From Joostella atrarenae (GTDB taxonomy: Bacteria > Bacteroidota > Bacteroidia > Flavobacteriales > Flavobacteriaceae), in assembly GCF_021764745.1 (NCBI RefSeq), contig NZ_JAETXX010000005.1, forward strand, positions 1-64,000: a stretch of DNA of 64,000 bases. Direction: 5' to 3'. The notes under the pieces are model-generated. The model was not told where the DNA came from and did not search any database. It saw only the letters and a program-made list of their open reading frames with translations. The number at the start of each line of letters is the position of its first letter. The first letter of the stretch is position 1. A program made the translations under genes and the position numbers. Below are positions 18,601 through 28,062 of this stretch, in pieces.

Positions 18601-18814
18601 TGTTGAATTTGGATATGACCTTAAATCCGATGTTTTATCTGATGCATTGGGAATTACAAATGTGAGAATTTATTTAAATGGATTTAATCTCTATACTTGG
18701 GCAGACGACTTTGTAAAGCCTTTTGATCCAGAGAAGATAGAAGGTTCATATTCAGCAGGATTTACTTATCCTGTGACCAGAACCTTTAATTTAGGGATGA
18801 ATGTTAATTTTTAA
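15647..18814 (+). CDS. SusC-like TonB-dependent outer-membrane transporter
   Basis: 1055 residues. The signal peptide ends near VTYGQ. A carboxypeptidase-regulatory-like domain (about 40-115: IRGSVYDQSNTPMPGVSILV) leads into the TonB box region (DDVVVIGYGTQKKK) and the plug (about 125-240, with IRGFGEPIYVIDGI and ISILKDASAAIYG). A 22-strand barrel follows to the usual terminal aromatic residue (GMNVNF). There is no N-terminal STN domain, so it does not signal through a FecR anti-sigma factor. It imports glycan fragments with the SusD 13 bp downstream. It heads the transcript susC-susD-DUF3823-GH99. Confidence 0.93.
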   Translation: MKKNVFRKSLGSKFSLPPKLTLLCFLLFSSIVTYGQNKTIRGSVYDQSNTPMPGVSILVKGTTNGVTSDFDGNFEIKVSSDQSNPILIFSYIGFETQNIPIDRGNDFKVIMVENTTALDDVVVIGYGTQKKKSLTAAVGVISNEEIETTANTSVAQKLSGKVAGVQIRQQSGQPGSFDNSINIRGFGEPIYVIDGIRRGGSKDFQQLNSEDIESISILKDASAAIYGLGAANGVILVTTKKGGKKKTSFTYSSLTGMIQPTDIPEMANAAQYTQMWNDTQLFIPGGAGVPYYSREEIEKWKAGGPGYESTDWTDLTIKNSAFTIQQNFTASGGNEKTNYFMSFGYVSEDGLLKSGDMGYNRYTFRSNITTEFANNLTGSLLLSGRWDRNWEPGTNFFNIFKGSRVTLPIERPYANYNPEYHAPVSSGSNPVAFMKQDLTGYSESKNRTFTSTFSLEYEAPFLKGLTLKGVGAYDMLNEQGKSVYPTYNLYTYDEENDAYNPQKQEDGTASISNRNKNGDGLSFQGYVNYKNLFDDKHDVEAQFIVEKNSWLERFSNIKRYYANFYTKDQLRFADAQNQESDGLEVETADFSYIGNINYGFKGKYLIQLAGRYMGSYRYAPDSRWGFYPSASVGWRVSEESFIKNNISWISNLKFRVSYGIAGMPSGGPFQYVPGYSIGSGGSYEFTNGELTEGISTPPPPNSNLSWMEATTTNLGVDIDLFKNRFNFTFDMYQRLLEGIPARPSVALPNTYGGVLPEENLNSEITQGVEFTLAYRNTIGQDFNYGISTNFSYARTKRDYVEGEAFTNSMDRWRNQRGDRWNDIAWGYDYIGQFQNEQELVIAPLQNGDRSNVLRELPGDFQYADVNNDGIVDGQDEQPLFYSGRPKMFFGLNLNASYKGFFFNALFQGAAQYTVRFREVYAEMFAFRGNTPAYFYDRWRKADPYDINSEWIPGTWPANRTIGDVGAMYKESSVWRRDASYVRLKSVEFGYDLKSDVLSDALGITNVRIYLNGFNLYTWADDFVKPFDPEKIEGSYSAGFTYPVTRTFNLGMNVNF

Positions 18815-18826
18815 AATGAACGCGAT

Positions 18827-20707
18827 ATGAAAATTACAAAATATTTTATACTATTTATACTGTTAGCTCCATTTACAGCATGTAATCATGATTTAGATTT
18901 GGAACCAACTGATAAAATTACGGCAGACGAATTGTTTTCCGATCCCGAAGGCACAAAACTATACTTGGCTGATTTATACGATAGACTACCCATTGAAGAC
19001 CTAACGTATTTCCCAAAAGAAGGTTTTAATTATAATGATGGAGGGCCTAATAATGGAGGATTTTCTAACTCCATGCTTACGATGATGGCACATCATAGTG
19101 AAAAAAATAGTTTTATTAGTGGTAGTTATTTGAATTGGTGGGATCCTGCTTTTAGGCTAATAAGGGATGTAAATTTATTTATTGATATTATACCCGATTT
19201 AGACATTTCAGAGGAGGACAAAAATTTCTATATAGGTGAATCTGCATTTATAAGAGCATTTGCTTATTTTGGATTAGCGAAGCGTTATGGAGGGGTGCCT
19301 ATAATTCTTGAACCTCAAGATTATAATGGAGATCCATCTTCGCTATTGGTTTCTAGAAGTACAGAAAAAGAAACTTGGGATTTTATTTTATCAGAGTGCG
19401 ATGTAGCTATAAAAACATTGGGAGATTCCAACGGTAGAAGAGCCTCTAAATGGGCAGTCTTGGCATTGAAGTCTAGAGCAGCCTTACATGCAGCCTCTAT
19501 AGCAAAGTTTGGTTCAAAAATAGACCTAACAGGAGATGCTGTTAATGAGGATTTAGTAGGAATACCTGCTATTGAAGCTAACAGGTATTACCAAGCGTGT
19601 ATCGATGCTTCTGCAGAAATCATAGACAAAGGCCCTTACTCTTTGTACAAGCCAAATCCAGCCAGTGCTGAAGAGGCTTCGGAAAATTTCCGTGCTATGT
19701 TTGAGGATCCTAATATTGCTCCAGAAGAAGCTATTCTAATAAAAGGGCGTACAATTCCTGGAGACAATTATGGTAATAATTATGATATTTGGTTTAATCC
19801 GGCTCAAACAAGAAATGGATGGCCTCATCCTGGTAGATATTGTCCAACGTTAGAACTTGTTGATTTGTTTGAGTATTATGACAAACCAGGAGAAGATGGC
19901 TCAATTGTTACTACAACCGATGGAGACTTAGATAACTACAATGGTTTTGACCCTAATAGAAACTACAAACATTTCGCAAACCCATTAGATTTATTTGCCA
20001 ATAAAGATGCTAGATTAAGTGCTACGGTAATATTGCCAAACTCTCAGTGGAAGGACGTCAACATAATATACCAAGCAGGATACATTGAACCCAACGGAGA
20101 GGCAAGAATAGAAACAAATGCAAGTATAGAGGTAAATGGTCAAACTTATTATACATACGGTACAGAGAACCCAGATGCACATTCAGGTTTTAATCCTTAT
20201 GGTGGAAATATGACCAAAACAGGCTTTGGACTTAAAAAATTCTTAAGCACAGAGCCAGTGGTTCCAGGATGGAATAGAAGTACTACGGATTTTGCAGAAT
20301 TCAGGTATGCTGAAGTACTGTTAAACTATGCAGAAGCAGTAGTAGAAAGTGGACTTGGAGACATGGCAAAAGCCACACAAGCTCTAAATGCCACAAGAAA
20401 AAGAGCTTTTCATCAAACCGACATCGCTTTAACAGTAGAAAATGTTCTAAGAGAACGAGCTGTAGAATTAGCTTTCGAAAATAAAGGAGTTTGGGACTTA
20501 ATGAGAAGAAGAACCTACCATACTACCTTTAATAATACTCGTAAGCACTCAATTATGCCTGTATTAGACTTGAGAGGAAATGCCCCTTACGAATATATTT
20601 TTGTTAGAAATCGAGTAAGGGGGAATAGTCCGCAAACTTTTGATGTAACCAATTATTACAGAAAAATTCCTGGTGTAGGATTAAATGGATTAACACAGAA
20701 TCCATAA
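18827..20707 (+). CDS. SusD-like glycan-binding lipoprotein
   Basis: 626 residues with lipobox FTAC near residue 20. The RagB/SusD fold is seen from NHDLDLEPTDKITADELFSD through the TPR-like helices (ESAFIRAFAYFGLAKRYGGV) to the C-terminal FRYAEVLLNYAEAVVE and ELAFENKGVWDLMRRR. It caps the SusC channel at the cell surface and binds the glycan. It is longer than many SusD proteins (about 500-550), with a long central insertion. It lies 12 bp after susC and is clearly co-transcribed. Confidence 0.92.
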   Translation: MKITKYFILFILLAPFTACNHDLDLEPTDKITADELFSDPEGTKLYLADLYDRLPIEDLTYFPKEGFNYNDGGPNNGGFSNSMLTMMAHHSEKNSFISGSYLNWWDPAFRLIRDVNLFIDIIPDLDISEEDKNFYIGESAFIRAFAYFGLAKRYGGVPIILEPQDYNGDPSSLLVSRSTEKETWDFILSECDVAIKTLGDSNGRRASKWAVLALKSRAALHAASIAKFGSKIDLTGDAVNEDLVGIPAIEANRYYQACIDASAEIIDKGPYSLYKPNPASAEEASENFRAMFEDPNIAPEEAILIKGRTIPGDNYGNNYDIWFNPAQTRNGWPHPGRYCPTLELVDLFEYYDKPGEDGSIVTTTDGDLDNYNGFDPNRNYKHFANPLDLFANKDARLSATVILPNSQWKDVNIIYQAGYIEPNGEARIETNASIEVNGQTYYTYGTENPDAHSGFNPYGGNMTKTGFGLKKFLSTEPVVPGWNRSTTDFAEFRYAEVLLNYAEAVVESGLGDMAKATQALNATRKRAFHQTDIALTVENVLRERAVELAFENKGVWDLMRRRTYHTTFNNTRKHSIMPVLDLRGNAPYEYIFVRNRVRGNSPQTFDVTNYYRKIPGVGLNGLTQNP

Positions 20708-20739
20708 TTTCTAGCAACTTAATTTTAAAAAAAGTAAAC

Positions 20740-21426
20740 ATGAAAAAAATCAAATATATATTAGTCTTACTAATAACATTTAGTGTGGCTACTTCTTGCG
20801 ATATAGATGAGCTTGATGCACCAGACTCTGGATTATATGGAAGTATAATCGATGAAGCTACGGGAGAATTAGTTCAACAAGATATAATAAGAGGGGGAGA
20901 ATTGGAATTGAGAGAGCACGGTTGGGAAAATGTTTCTCCACAATACATGAATTATAAGGTAGATGGTACTTTTGAAGACAGTCAGTTATTTGCAGCCAGT
21001 TATAATGTGTTTCCGATTAAAACAAATTTTCATCCCATTGATACTATTAAAATGGAAATTAATGGTCGAACTAAATTGGATTTAACAGTAAAGCCATATT
21101 TAAGAATTAAGAATCCAAAGATTTCCAAATCAGGGTATTTAGTAACAGCTACTTTTTCCGTTGAGCAGACAGGAGTTAATCCAGTTAAGAAAATTGGACT
21201 ATATGCTGGAGCAGATGGAAATGTAGGAGAGCCTATGAGATTAGCTTTGACAGAACTAGACATTAATACTGTTGTAGATCCTACCATAGAGTACACATTG
21301 ACAATTAATGTTGAAGATGAAATTGATTTAAGAGAAGGCAATACCTACTTTTTTAGAATAGGAGCCCTGTACGATGCTCCAAACTCTAGATTTAATTATG
21401 CTTCACCAGTAAGTATAGAGCTTTAA
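20740..21426 (+). CDS. DUF3823-type surface lipoprotein (SusE/F position)
   Basis: 228 residues with lipobox VATSC. The N-terminal part (APDSGLYGSIIDEATGELV) is the DUF3823 beta-sandwich; a second beta-rich domain follows (LRIKNPKISKSGYLVTATFS). DUF3823 proteins are found right after SusD in many flavobacterial PULs and are thought to be surface glycan-binding proteins. It lies 32 bp after susD. No catalytic motif is seen. Confidence 0.8.
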   Translation: MKKIKYILVLLITFSVATSCDIDELDAPDSGLYGSIIDEATGELVQQDIIRGGELELREHGWENVSPQYMNYKVDGTFEDSQLFAASYNVFPIKTNFHPIDTIKMEINGRTKLDLTVKPYLRIKNPKISKSGYLVTATFSVEQTGVNPVKKIGLYAGADGNVGEPMRLALTELDINTVVDPTIEYTLTINVEDEIDLREGNTYFFRIGALYDAPNSRFNYASPVSIEL

Positions 21427-21514
21427 CAAAATTGCTAATTATTTAAAATCCTTAGGGGGTTCCTTTTATTATAAAGAGCTCCCGAGGGTTTCAAAACCAT
21501 CAAAATATTAATTT

Positions 21515-22852
21515 ATGAGAGTATTTAAGATTATTAATTTACTAGTTTTATCTTTCATTTTATGGACGTCATCCTGTTCAGATAATGGAGGCCAAGACGT
21601 GGATATGCCAGATCCCAAACCAGAACAGCCGGCACAAGTAGAGGAAGCGGTATACGATGAAACAGGATGTCTATACACTTCTTATACCGAATTGGTTATG
21701 GCTGGATATCAAGGTTGGTTTGCCGCTGAAGGTGATGATAGCAACCGAGGCTGGTATCACTACAAAAATGACTGTGGCTTTTTTCCTGGTTGTTCAACTA
21801 TAGATATGTGGCCCGACATGGCAGAGTATGAAAAAAAGTATTTAAGTCCGTTTGAACATGCCGATGGTAGTCCCGCTTATCTATACAGTCCTTATGATGC
21901 GGAATCTGTAGATCTTCATTTTAAATGGATGAAAGAGCACGGTATTGATGGTGTACACATGCAACGTTTTGTTGCTGAAATTCATTCTTCTAATGAAAAA
22001 GGAAAAAGACATTTCAATAAAGTACTGGAAAATGCATTAAAAGCTGCTAAGAAATACGATCGAGCTATTAGTATTATGTACGATTTAAGTGGAAGCAATA
22101 GTGAACGTGTAGCTTATGTAGAAAAGGATTGGAATGAAATTGTTGAAAAATTTAACCTGTTCGATAATTTTGAACACCCAACTTATCTAAGACATAATGG
22201 AAAACCAATGATGTCTATCTGGGGAGTAGGCTTTGATGATAATCGAGAGTATAATACAAATGATGTGAGCAAATTAGTAGTTAAGCTAAAAGGTCCCACT
22301 AATAAAGTATCTATAATGTTAGGGGTACCATATTACTGGAGAACCTTTGGTAACGATACAGAAAACAATCCTGCATTTCATGATTTAATTAGACAGGTAG
22401 ATGTGATTATGCCTTGGGCAGTAGGAAGATACAATATAGATAGTTACAATGCTAATATTGTATCGCAAGATATAGAATGGACCGAAAAAAATGATGTAGA
22501 CTATGTGCCGTTGGTTTTTCCAGGTTTTACTTGGGGTAATATGAGAAAAGATCCAAGCTTATACAATCAAATTCCTCGTGCTAAGGGAGATTTTTTATGG
22601 AAGCAAATCGCAGGAGCAAAACTCAATGGAGCTAAAAGCTTATATGTTGCCATGTTTGATGAAATAGATGAAGGAACTGCCATATTTAAAGTAAAATTAG
22701 AAAATGAAGTTCCCCAGAATGGAGATGATGGAGGAAAATTTGTTGGGATTGAAAAAGACCTACAAACAGACTATTATTTATGGTTAACTGGGCAAGGAGC
22801 TAATTGGTTTCATAATGATGGAAATTATAGCATTTCAAAACCTATTCGGTAA
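21515..22852 (+). CDS. GH99-like (GH71/99 clan) endo-acting glycosidase, lipoprotein
   Basis: 445 residues with lipobox WTSSC and a PKPEQPAQVEE linker. The catalytic (beta/alpha)8 domain starts at VMAGYQGWFAAEGDD. FDEIDEGTA (Glu 383 and Glu 386) matches the E-x-x-E-G-T pair of GH99, where the canonical form is NEWHEGT. GH99 enzymes are endo-alpha-mannosidases or endo-alpha-1,2-mannanases; the D for H change suggests a related but distinct specificity. Likely a surface enzyme that makes fragments for SusCD. It is the last gene of the susC transcript, since a terminator follows at 22894-22938. Confidence 0.8.
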   Translation: MRVFKIINLLVLSFILWTSSCSDNGGQDVDMPDPKPEQPAQVEEAVYDETGCLYTSYTELVMAGYQGWFAAEGDDSNRGWYHYKNDCGFFPGCSTIDMWPDMAEYEKKYLSPFEHADGSPAYLYSPYDAESVDLHFKWMKEHGIDGVHMQRFVAEIHSSNEKGKRHFNKVLENALKAAKKYDRAISIMYDLSGSNSERVAYVEKDWNEIVEKFNLFDNFEHPTYLRHNGKPMMSIWGVGFDDNREYNTNDVSKLVVKLKGPTNKVSIMLGVPYYWRTFGNDTENNPAFHDLIRQVDVIMPWAVGRYNIDSYNANIVSQDIEWTEKNDVDYVPLVFPGFTWGNMRKDPSLYNQIPRAKGDFLWKQIAGAKLNGAKSLYVAMFDEIDEGTAIFKVKLENEVPQNGDDGGKFVGIEKDLQTDYYLWLTGQGANWFHNDGNYSISKPIR

Positions 22853-22893
22853 GTAAGTTTTATAATTAGTTAGTTTATCATAGTTAGTTGAAA

Positions 22894-22938
22894 AAACAGC
22901 AGGCATGTGCAACATTACCTGTCTGTTGTTTTTATGTT
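22894..22938 (+). terminator. Terminator after the first GH99-like gene
   Basis: AACAGCAGG pairs with CCTGTCTGTT (one bulge) and is followed by GTTTTTATG. It divides the susC transcript from the second GH92 transcript. Confidence 0.6.
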
Positions 22939-23006
22939 ATCTAAGATAAACTCAGTTCGCTTTCATGCGAGCCCTTTAATATATTCACCCAATTTTTAAT
23001 ATTTTT

Positions 23007-25319
23007 TTGATGAAGTTAAACTCATTAGGTACAATTTTTTTGACATTTTTTTTAATAGTAAGCTGTACCATTAAAAAGAAATCAAATACAGATCAATCTA
23101 AAGATAAAGAGGAGATTGAAAATGTGTCATATGTAAATACTTTTATAGGAACAGGAGGACATGGACATACTTTCCCCGGTGCTACTACACCTAACGGAAT
23201 GGTTCAATTAAGTCCAGACACGCGAACTTCTGGATGGGATGCTTGTGGTGGATATCATTATTCAGATAATTCTATTATGGGCTTTAGCCATACACATTTA
23301 AGTGGAACTGGGATAGGAGATTTAGGAGACATTTTATTTATGCCCTACACAGGAGAAACACACATTAAACCTGGTAGTGCAGAAAACCCTCAAGAAGGAT
23401 ATAGAAGCAGATTCAGCCATGATACCGAAAAAGCAACACCAGGATATTATGCAGTGAAACTTTCCGATTATAATATAGATGTAGAGTTAACAGCCAGTAA
23501 GCGTGCAGGTTTTCATCAATATACATATCCAGAAAGCACAGAAAAAAAAATGATTATAGATTTGTCTCATACTGTTCATGATCATTTTAATACAAATAAT
23601 GAAATTAAAGTGTTGAGTGATACAGAAATAATTGGACATAAAGTGACAAAAGGCTGGGCAAAAAATCATCACGTATATTTTTATGCGAAGTTTGATAGAC
23701 CTTTCCTATCTACATTTTACAGCAACGACTCAATCCAACCAAACCTTAATACAATAAAAAGTAATAAAGTAGTAGCTGTATTAAACTTCAAACGAGATAC
23801 TAAAAGAGCGTTACAAGTAAAAGTAGGAATCTCTTCTGTAGATTATGAAGGTGCAAAGAAAAACTTAAATGAAGAAATTCCAGATTGGGATTTTAATAGA
23901 GTGCGTAAAAAAGCACATAAGGAATGGGTTAAAGAACTCGATAAAATTCAAATTAAAGGAGGTACAGAAGAGGAAAAAACAATTTTTTATACAGGATTAT
24001 ATCACACTTCATTAAGCCCTTATATTTTTTCTGATGTAGATGGAAGGTACCGAGGAATGGATCAAAAGATCCATAAAAGCGATTCTAACGAGAATATTTA
24101 TACAGTATTTTCTTTATGGGATACTTTTCGAGCGTTTCATCCGCTTCAGACGATAACGAATCCTGAAAGGAATACCGCATTTATAAATTCTTTGCTGAAG
24201 AAATATGAGCATGGTGGCATATTGCCCAAATGGGAATTAGCAGCAAATTATACGGGAACCATGATCGGGTATCACTCAATTCCAGTAATTGTAGATGCAT
24301 ACTTTAAAGGAGACCAAAACTTCGATGTTAACAAAGCTTATGAAGCTATGGTTCGAACAGCATCCTATGATACAACTGGAATTTACTTCCCTTCCGAAGG
24401 AGTTAAAAACAAGTTATCTCCTTTAGCCAAAAAATATAATGAAGAGCTTGGTTTTATACCTTCAGATAAAGAAAATGAAGCAGTGTCTAAAGCTTTAGAA
24501 TATGCTTATAACGATTGGTGTATAGCGCAAATGGCTAAAGATTTAGGAAAAGAAAAAGACTACAAACGCTTTATGGAGCGCTCCAAGAGGTACAAGAAGT
24601 ACTTCGACCAAGAAACTGGTTTTATGAGAGGGGTTAAAGAAGATGGAACATTTAGAGAACCATTCGATCCGGCATACTCGAAACACCGAAATGATGATTA
24701 TGTTGAAGGAAACGCATGGCAATGGACTTGGTTTGTTCCACATGATGTCGATGGATTGGTTGCGCTTATGGGAGGACAAAATAAATTTTCAGCTAAGCTA
24801 GATAAATTATTTTCTACAAGCTCTGAGATTAAAGGAGAAGAAAGATCAAGCGATATCTCAGGGTTAATAGGTCAGTATGCACATGGCAATGAGCCGAGCC
24901 ATCATATTACACATATGTATAATTATGTAGACCAATCATGGAAGACTCAAAAGCTTACAGATAGTATTATGAAGTCTTTATACTTTAATAACCCTAATGG
25001 ATTATCAGGGAATGAAGATTGCGGACAAATGTCTGCTTGGTACGTATTAAATGCCATGGGGTTTTATTCTTTTAATCCCGGAGAACCCGTGTATTCTATT
25101 GGTAGACCTATTTTTGATGAGGTAGTTATAAATCTTACAAATGGCAAGAAGTTTAAAGTAATCACAAAAAACAACACTTCAGAAAATAAATATATACAAT
25201 CAATTGCTGTAAACGGAAATGCTCTTGAAAAACCATTTTTTAACCACGATGTGATTACTCAAGGTGGGATTATAGAATTTGAAATGGGACCAACCCCAAA
25301 TAAAGAATTATTTAAATAA
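23007..25319 (+). CDS. GH92 exo-alpha-mannosidase, canonical lipoprotein form
   Basis: 770 residues; either of two adjacent ATGs can start it. The lipobox is IVSCT. The GH92 signature is complete: YVNTFIGTGGHGHTFPGA, GFSHTHLSGTGIGDLGD, the general-acid motif GNEPSHHITHMYNY (Glu near 629) and GNEDCGQMSAWYVLNAMGF (acids near 670-671). Most GH92 enzymes have GND rather than GNE in the last motif, a mild change. Calcium-dependent removal of terminal alpha-mannose is expected. Nine bases after its stop the second GH99-like gene starts, and the sulfatase follows, so these form one transcript. Confidence 0.92.
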   Translation: MMKLNSLGTIFLTFFLIVSCTIKKKSNTDQSKDKEEIENVSYVNTFIGTGGHGHTFPGATTPNGMVQLSPDTRTSGWDACGGYHYSDNSIMGFSHTHLSGTGIGDLGDILFMPYTGETHIKPGSAENPQEGYRSRFSHDTEKATPGYYAVKLSDYNIDVELTASKRAGFHQYTYPESTEKKMIIDLSHTVHDHFNTNNEIKVLSDTEIIGHKVTKGWAKNHHVYFYAKFDRPFLSTFYSNDSIQPNLNTIKSNKVVAVLNFKRDTKRALQVKVGISSVDYEGAKKNLNEEIPDWDFNRVRKKAHKEWVKELDKIQIKGGTEEEKTIFYTGLYHTSLSPYIFSDVDGRYRGMDQKIHKSDSNENIYTVFSLWDTFRAFHPLQTITNPERNTAFINSLLKKYEHGGILPKWELAANYTGTMIGYHSIPVIVDAYFKGDQNFDVNKAYEAMVRTASYDTTGIYFPSEGVKNKLSPLAKKYNEELGFIPSDKENEAVSKALEYAYNDWCIAQMAKDLGKEKDYKRFMERSKRYKKYFDQETGFMRGVKEDGTFREPFDPAYSKHRNDDYVEGNAWQWTWFVPHDVDGLVALMGGQNKFSAKLDKLFSTSSEIKGEERSSDISGLIGQYAHGNEPSHHITHMYNYVDQSWKTQKLTDSIMKSLYFNNPNGLSGNEDCGQMSAWYVLNAMGFYSFNPGEPVYSIGRPIFDEVVINLTNGKKFKVITKNNTSENKYIQSIAVNGNALEKPFFNHDVITQGGIIEFEMGPTPNKELFK

Positions 25320-25327
25320 AGCAAACA

Positions 25328-26620
25328 ATGAGTTACATAAAGCATAGTTCTATTTTTATTTTATTGTTTGTATGTCTAACAAGCGTAGCACAAAGCAAAC
25401 ACAGCGAAAAGAGTAAATTTAAAAGTTATAAAGGCTTAGTAATGGCAGGTTACCAGGGGTGGTTTAGAGCTCCTGGCGATGGATCTGGAAAGCAGTGGGG
25501 TCATTATGGAGCCAATGGGAAATTTGATAATACACATAATACAATTGATTTTTGGCCAGACGTTTCTGCGTATGAAAAAACATACGAGACAAGCTTTAAG
25601 TTTCCAGACGGAACCAAAGCAAAAGTGTTTAGTTCTTTGGATAAAAGTACTACCGATCTTCATTTTAAATGGATGAAACAATATGGTATTGATGGTGTAT
25701 TTATGCAACGCTTCTTTAATGTTGCAAGAGATTATAAAAACTCTAATAAATCTGAAGATATTATCTTGAGAAATGCAGTAAATGCTGCTGAAAAGAATGG
25801 TCGAGCCATTTCTGTGATGTACGATTTGTCGGGCTTAAAAGCTGATGGAGAAGATTGTTCTGCCATTATTGAAGATTGGAAGAAATTAGTAGACAGACTA
25901 AAAGTAACCAATAGCGAAAACTACCTGAAATATAACGGAAAACCTTTGGTGGCTATATGGGGGATAGGCTTTCCAGATAGACCTTATAATATTAGAGAAA
26001 TAGGGATTAATCGATTGATAGATTTTCTAAAAAATGATCCAGAATATGGTGGTTGTGCTGTTATGCTAGGAGTGCCAACTTATTTTAGGGAACTAGATAA
26101 AGATTGTTTGCCAGACCCATATTTACATGAGGTAATTAAATCAGCAGATATTGTGTTGCCTTGGATGGTACAACGTTTTACACCCTTATTACATCAAGAT
26201 GAAATTAGGTATAGAGATCACGTGATAGCTGATATTGCTTGGTGTAAAAATAACAATGTAGATTACGTGCCATTGGTATATGCTGGATTTAGCTGGCATA
26301 ACTTATCTAAAAGAACACCAGGATTAGCTAGGCATACTTCATACGGGGCGATACCACGAGTTGGAGGTAGGTTTTATTGGGATTTAATTTACAATGCCAT
26401 TCAAGCAGGGGGCGAAATGTTATATGTAGGAATGTTTGATGAGGTGGATGAAGGAACTGCAATTATTCCCATACTTGATAATCCGCCAAATAGTGAAGGT
26501 GTACATTTTGTTGGAAACGATGGTGTTGCACCAGATCACTACTTGTTTTTAACAGGAGAAGCAGGGAAAATGATTAAAGGAGAAAAGCCCTTAAGTAAAG
26601 AAATGCCATTAAAAAATTAA
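25328..26620 (+). CDS. GH99-like glycosidase, secreted or periplasmic
   Basis: 430 residues with a type I signal peptide (LFVCLTSVAQSKH) and no lipobox. The fold matches its neighbour at 21515: LVMAGYQGWFRAPGDG, HFKWMKQYGIDGVFMQRF, AVMLGVPTYFRE and MFDEVDEGTAI (Glu 372 and Glu 375). It starts nine bases after the GH92 stop. Because it lacks a lipid anchor and C-terminal secretion domain it is probably periplasmic and works on imported fragments, complementing the lipoprotein and T9SS paralogues. Confidence 0.8.
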   Translation: MSYIKHSSIFILLFVCLTSVAQSKHSEKSKFKSYKGLVMAGYQGWFRAPGDGSGKQWGHYGANGKFDNTHNTIDFWPDVSAYEKTYETSFKFPDGTKAKVFSSLDKSTTDLHFKWMKQYGIDGVFMQRFFNVARDYKNSNKSEDIILRNAVNAAEKNGRAISVMYDLSGLKADGEDCSAIIEDWKKLVDRLKVTNSENYLKYNGKPLVAIWGIGFPDRPYNIREIGINRLIDFLKNDPEYGGCAVMLGVPTYFRELDKDCLPDPYLHEVIKSADIVLPWMVQRFTPLLHQDEIRYRDHVIADIAWCKNNNVDYVPLVYAGFSWHNLSKRTPGLARHTSYGAIPRVGGRFYWDLIYNAIQAGGEMLYVGMFDEVDEGTAIIPILDNPPNSEGVHFVGNDGVAPDHYLFLTGEAGKMIKGEKPLSKEMPLKN

Positions 26621-26633
26621 GATTTTTTAGTTT

Positions 26634-28055
26634 ATGAGAATATTCAATAAAATATGGGAACTATTAGGAATAAGCTGTGTTATATTTGGTATAGTTTCTT
26701 GTGAAGGAAGTAAAACAAAACCTAACGAAGAGTCTAAACCTAATGTCTTGATTATTTTAACTGATGATATGGGGTATGGCGATATTTCTTCTTTCGGACA
26801 GAAAAATTACCAAACTCCAAACATTGATAGCATTGGAAAAAATGGAGTTACAAGTACCGATTTTTATGTGCCTACACCGTATTGTGCTCCCTCTAGAGCC
26901 TCACTTTTAACTGGAAAATTTCCATTACGCCATAAACTTTTAAAAAACCCTACTCCAGATGCCCACGTTGCAGTAGACACTATCGGTTTAGATCCAAAAG
27001 AAGTAACCATGGCAGAGGTTTTTAAAAAGTCTAACTACCGTACCAAAGCAATAGGTAAATGGCATTTAGGACATGTGTCTAAGTTTTTTCCTGAAGCACA
27101 AGGTTTCGACGAATATTATGGCATACTTTATTCTAATGATATGCGTCCAGTACAACTTATAGAGAATAGTGAAGTTGTTGAGTTTCCTATAGATCAACGA
27201 AAATTAACCAAGGAATATACAAGAGAAGCAGTTAGTTTTATTCAAGAAAATAAGCATAGACCCTTTTTCTTATACCTAGCGCATGCTATGCCACATAAAC
27301 CTTTGGCTGCTTCTGATGAATTTTACACTCCTGAAACGCCAAATGACTTATATGCAGATGTTATACGCGAGTTGGATTGGTCTGTAGGTGAAGTAATGGC
27401 TACTTTAAAAAAAGAAAATCTTTTAAATAATACCATCGTAATTTTTATGTCAGACAACGGTCCATGGTATGGAGGAAGTTCCGGAGGTTTTAAAGGGATG
27501 AAAGCAACTACATGGGAAGGTGGTATTCGAGTTCCATTCATGATTCAATACCCTAAAGTGTTTCCAAAAAATACTCAGGTTAATGTACCGCTTTGGTCTC
27601 CCGATATCTTACCTACATTATGTGCGCTTACCAATACACCCCTTCCCAAGGACAATACATTAGATGGACAAGATATTACGAACATTCTTCAAGGGAGAAG
27701 CCAGGAGCATCCTCCCGTATTTAGTATGCATAATGATGAAATTATGTCGATAAGAAAAGGAGATTTTAAATTGTTTGTCAACAAGCCAAGGTACCGTAAA
27801 AAAATAGATTTAAGTACTTGGTCAGACCCTAGAAAACCCGATGGTACTACTATTATTGCACAAATGAAAGGACAGGCAACTCCTGATGATTATCCAGGGG
27901 TAACCCCAGAGGAACCAAAGAATAAAATTCAGCTTTTTAATTTAAAAACAGATCCAACGGAATCTCACGACCTAGCAGCGGAAATGCCAGATAAGGTAGC
28001 GAAGTTATTGAAGGAGAATAAGGAGTTTTTAAAAAGTTTTAAAAATAAAAAATAA
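26634..28055 (+). CDS. S1-family sulfatase, lipoprotein
   Basis: 473 residues with lipobox GIVSCEG. Type I formylglycine sulfatase: ILTDDMGYGDIS binds calcium, YCAPSRASLLTGK carries the CxPxR motif (Cys 84 becomes formylglycine), and AIGKWHLGH and MSDNGPWYGG supply further active-site residues. It needs a maturase, which is not in this window. It lies 13 bp after the GH99-like gene, which points to sulfate esters on the mannan. The sulfatase subfamily cannot be told by eye. Confidence 0.9.
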   Translation: MRIFNKIWELLGISCVIFGIVSCEGSKTKPNEESKPNVLIILTDDMGYGDISSFGQKNYQTPNIDSIGKNGVTSTDFYVPTPYCAPSRASLLTGKFPLRHKLLKNPTPDAHVAVDTIGLDPKEVTMAEVFKKSNYRTKAIGKWHLGHVSKFFPEAQGFDEYYGILYSNDMRPVQLIENSEVVEFPIDQRKLTKEYTREAVSFIQENKHRPFFLYLAHAMPHKPLAASDEFYTPETPNDLYADVIRELDWSVGEVMATLKKENLLNNTIVIFMSDNGPWYGGSSGGFKGMKATTWEGGIRVPFMIQYPKVFPKNTQVNVPLWSPDILPTLCALTNTPLPKDNTLDGQDITNILQGRSQEHPPVFSMHNDEIMSIRKGDFKLFVNKPRYRKKIDLSTWSDPRKPDGTTIIAQMKGQATPDDYPGVTPEEPKNKIQLFNLKTDPTESHDLAAEMPDKVAKLLKENKEFLKSFKNKK

Positions 28056-28062
28056 TAGCTAT

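Noticed and set aside
15647-18814. SusC as part of an ECF/FecR signalling chain with the sigma factor at 4847
   Set aside because: SusC has no STN domain and there is no anti-sigma gene near either one.
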